This document shows positions 62,618-64,000 of a DNA stretch of 64,000 bases, one piece after another (the first letter of the stretch is position 1; every line of letters starts with the position of its first letter). The DNA is from Streptomyces justiciae (GTDB lineage: Bacteria; Actinomycetota; Actinomycetes; Streptomycetales; Streptomycetaceae). The notes beneath the pieces are model-generated. The model worked only from the letters and a program-made list of their open reading frames with translations, was not told the DNA's origin and made no database searches. The stretch is from contig NZ_JADDXU010000003.1 of the NCBI RefSeq assembly GCF_015163075.1, forward strand, positions 558,001 through 622,000. Direction: 5' to 3'. The position numbers and the translations under genes are program-made.

Positions 62618-63307
62618 TCACGTGGCGGTGTCGTCGGGCAGATCGGTCCGGGGGGTGTCCCCGGGCCGTGGCAGGTTGCCCGTCGCTCCAGTGGTGTTGT
62701 TCTGCTGAGAGGACTGAGCGGGCCCCCCGGTGGAACCACGAAGGTCCCGTCCGGCCCGCTCGCTCTCGATGAGCTCGTTCAGCCAGCGCACTTCGCGCTC
62801 CACGGACTCCATTCCGTGGCGCTGGAGCTCAAGCGTGTAGTCGTCGAGGCGCTCCCGGGTGCGCGCGAACGAGACGCGCATCTTGTCCAGGCGCTCCTCC
62901 AGCCGGCTGCGGCGGCCTTCCAGCACCCGCACGCGCACATCGCGCGACGTCTGTCCGAAGAAGGCGAAACGCGCGGCGAAGTGCTCGTCCTCGTACGCGT
63001 CGGGGCCGGTCTGGGAGAGCAGTTCCTCGAAGTGCTCCTTACCTTCCGCCGTCAACCGATAGACGATCTTGGCGCGACGCCCCGCGAGTGGTGCGGCGAG
63101 GGCGTCCTCGGGAGCGTTCCCCGACTCCTCGATCAACCAGCCGTTGGCGACCAGCGTCTTGAGGCAGGGGTAGAGCGTGCCGTAGCTGAACGCTCGGAAC
63201 ACGCCCAGTGACGTATTGAGTCGTTTGCGCAGCTCGTAGCCGTGCATCGGGGACTCGCGCAGGAGACCGAGTACGGCGAACTCCAGGATCCCGGAACGCC
63301 GGCTCAT
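62618..63307 (-). CDS. PadR-family transcriptional regulator
   Basis: 229 residues from the ATG giving [30 protein letters not shown], with AGAGGAGG upstream. PadR winged helix at about 10-95 ([20 protein letters not shown]), then a coiled-coil dimer arm ([47 protein letters not shown]) and a disordered tail. It is the upstream partner of ino1. A perfect 23-bp palindrome lies 40 bp before its start, pointing to autorepression and control of inositol synthesis. Confidence 0.92.
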   Translation of the reverse strand: MSRRSGILEFAVLGLLRESPMHGYELRKRLNTSLGVFRAFSYGTLYPCLKTLVANGWLIEESGNAPEDALAAPLAGRRAKIVYRLTAEGKEHFEELLSQTGPDAYEDEHFAARFAFFGQTSRDVRVRVLEGRRSRLEERLDKMRVSFARTRERLDDYTLELQRHGMESVEREVRWLNELIESERAGRDLRGSTGGPAQSSQQNNTTGATGNLPRPGDTPRTDLPDDTAT

Positions 63308-63673
63308 GGTCGCCTCCTCTCGGTCTTCCGCTCGCTTATGTCGCTCTGATGTATCGACTCGATACATCACGACGATAGAACGGCCTTCCGGATGCGACAA
63401 GTGCGGGGACGGTGAACGGGATCACATCACCGATTCGTTGGAGGCAAGTTGCCTGATTTGGGGTGAACTTCGGGGCTAGGCGGGTTTTGACGGTGCGTAG
63501 TCTGTGCGGCATGCACACCACCGGGAACCGAGTGACGTCTGGGGACGTCATCGTCCTCGGTGCAGTACGGGTGAATGCGAAAGCGACCACATCCGTACTT
63601 CGGGGGGACCGGAAACCAGCAGCCGCCGTTTCCAGGCGCGCAAAGGTGCGCCTGCCCTAGGAGTAGTCGTTCG
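63308..63673. promoter_or_regulatory. Divergent control region of padR-ino1 and the penicillin-binding protein
   Basis: 366 bp without a supported gene. It holds the PadR palindrome and must contain both promoters. Short frames exist on both strands but lack ribosome sites and homology. Confidence 0.5.
63347..63369. promoter_or_regulatory. 23-bp perfect palindrome, PadR operator
   Basis: TGATGTATCGA-C-TCGATACATCA: 11-bp perfect arms around one base. It contains the ATGT...ACAT half-sites typical of PadR-type operators and lies immediately upstream of the padR gene. Confidence 0.85.
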
Positions 63674-64000
63674 ATGAGCGAGCACCGTCGCAAACCGCCG
63701 CAGCCGCAGGGAGGCGGACGTGCCGCGGCCCGACGCGGCCAGTCCGGCTCGTCCTCCGGCCGCCGTGCGGCACCGCGTGGCGCCACCGGATCTCCTTCCG
63801 ACGCGTACGGGTCGGGTTCACACGAGTCGGGAGCTGAGGAGCGGCCGTACGGCGGCCGCGCCGAGGCCCGCCGCGCGGCGCAGAGAGGCGGGGGCAGCCG
63901 ACGCAGAGCGCCCGAGCCCACGGGTCGCGGCGCGCGCCGCGGGGGCCCGGGTGGCCCCAGCGGCCCTGGACGGGGCCGAGCCACCGCCTCCACCAAGAAC
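63674..64000 (+). CDS. Class A penicillin-binding protein, N-terminal part (partial)
   Basis: The first 109 residues only, from an ATG with AGGAG upstream (MSEHRRKPPQPQGGG...). The visible part is an Arg/Gly/Ser-rich cytoplasmic leader, as seen before the membrane anchor of Streptomyces class A PBPs encoded next to padR-ino1. Glycosyltransferase and transpeptidase domains would lie beyond the right edge, so the assignment rests on gene order and the leader's composition. Confidence 0.65.
   Translation, partial: MSEHRRKPPQPQGGGRAAARRGQSGSSSGRRAAPRGATGSPSDAYGSGSHESGAEERPYGGRAEARRAAQRGGGSRRRAPEPTGRGARRGGPGGPSGPGRGRATASTKN

Noticed and set aside
63463..63660. 65-residue plus frame before the penicillin-binding protein
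   Set aside because: No ribosome site and no recognisable features; more likely leader or promoter DNA.

Overview
This window comes from a Streptomyces-type actinomycete chromosome. The DNA is very GC-rich with GC-biased third codon positions and many GTG starts. The order gyrA-gyrB-dciA-recF-gnd-dnaN-oriC-dnaA-rpmH-rnpA-yidD-yidC-jag-rsmG-parA-parB-GNAT-trxA-trxB-antisigma-sigM-pseudokinase-murJ-DUF6049-pcnA-lppU-MFS-ino1-padR-PBP is the conserved origin region of that genus.

Positions 1 to about 15.6 kb are accessory and look biosynthetic. A tightly packed, partly overlapping minus-strand operon (7734 down to the left edge) encodes, in transcription order, a free-standing amino-acid adenylation enzyme, a carrier protein, an ectoine-synthase-like cupin, an acyl-CoA-dehydrogenase-type flavoenzyme, a transglutaminase-like protein, a pseudouridine-5'-phosphate glycosidase homologue (C-ribosylating enzyme), a HAD phosphatase, a DHA2-type exporter and a maleate-isomerase/Asp-Glu-racemase-like protein (cut by the window edge). 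I read this as a C-nucleoside pathway: an amino acid, probably glutamine, is activated on the carrier, cyclised and oxidised to an aminopyrrole, released, C-ribosylated with ribose 5-phosphate, dephosphorylated and exported. This logic matches what has been published for showdomycin, so the cluster may be a showdomycin locus or a close relative. Divergent from it is a catalytically dead transposase-like protein with an N-terminal pentapeptide repeat. It lies behind a long inverted repeat in the shared control region and is a candidate regulator. Next come a GAF/PucR regulator, a methyltransferase, a fused aminodeoxychorismate synthase and a transaldolase-like protein lacking its catalytic lysine.

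From tRNA-Ala (15.7 kb) to tRNA-Ile (27.5 kb) lie ordinary Streptomyces genes: an HTH regulator with its own palindrome, a tail-anchored Ser/Thr kinase, a secreted membrane-anchored protein, DLW-39, a frameshifted glycosyltransferase, a ferredoxin, hypothetical proteins, and a large HTH-nSTAND-WD40 protein with two seven-bladed propellers.

From 27.7 to 64 kb lies the replication and segregation core. It includes oriC with about twenty DnaA boxes (37.5-38.4 kb), six perfect parS sites plus one with a single mismatch, DnaA-box matches in front of parA, the thioredoxin system, the SigM and anti-sigma pair, the MurJ/pseudokinase cell-wall module, inositol phosphate synthase with a PadR regulator that has a perfect 23-bp operator-like palindrome, and the start of a class A penicillin-binding protein.
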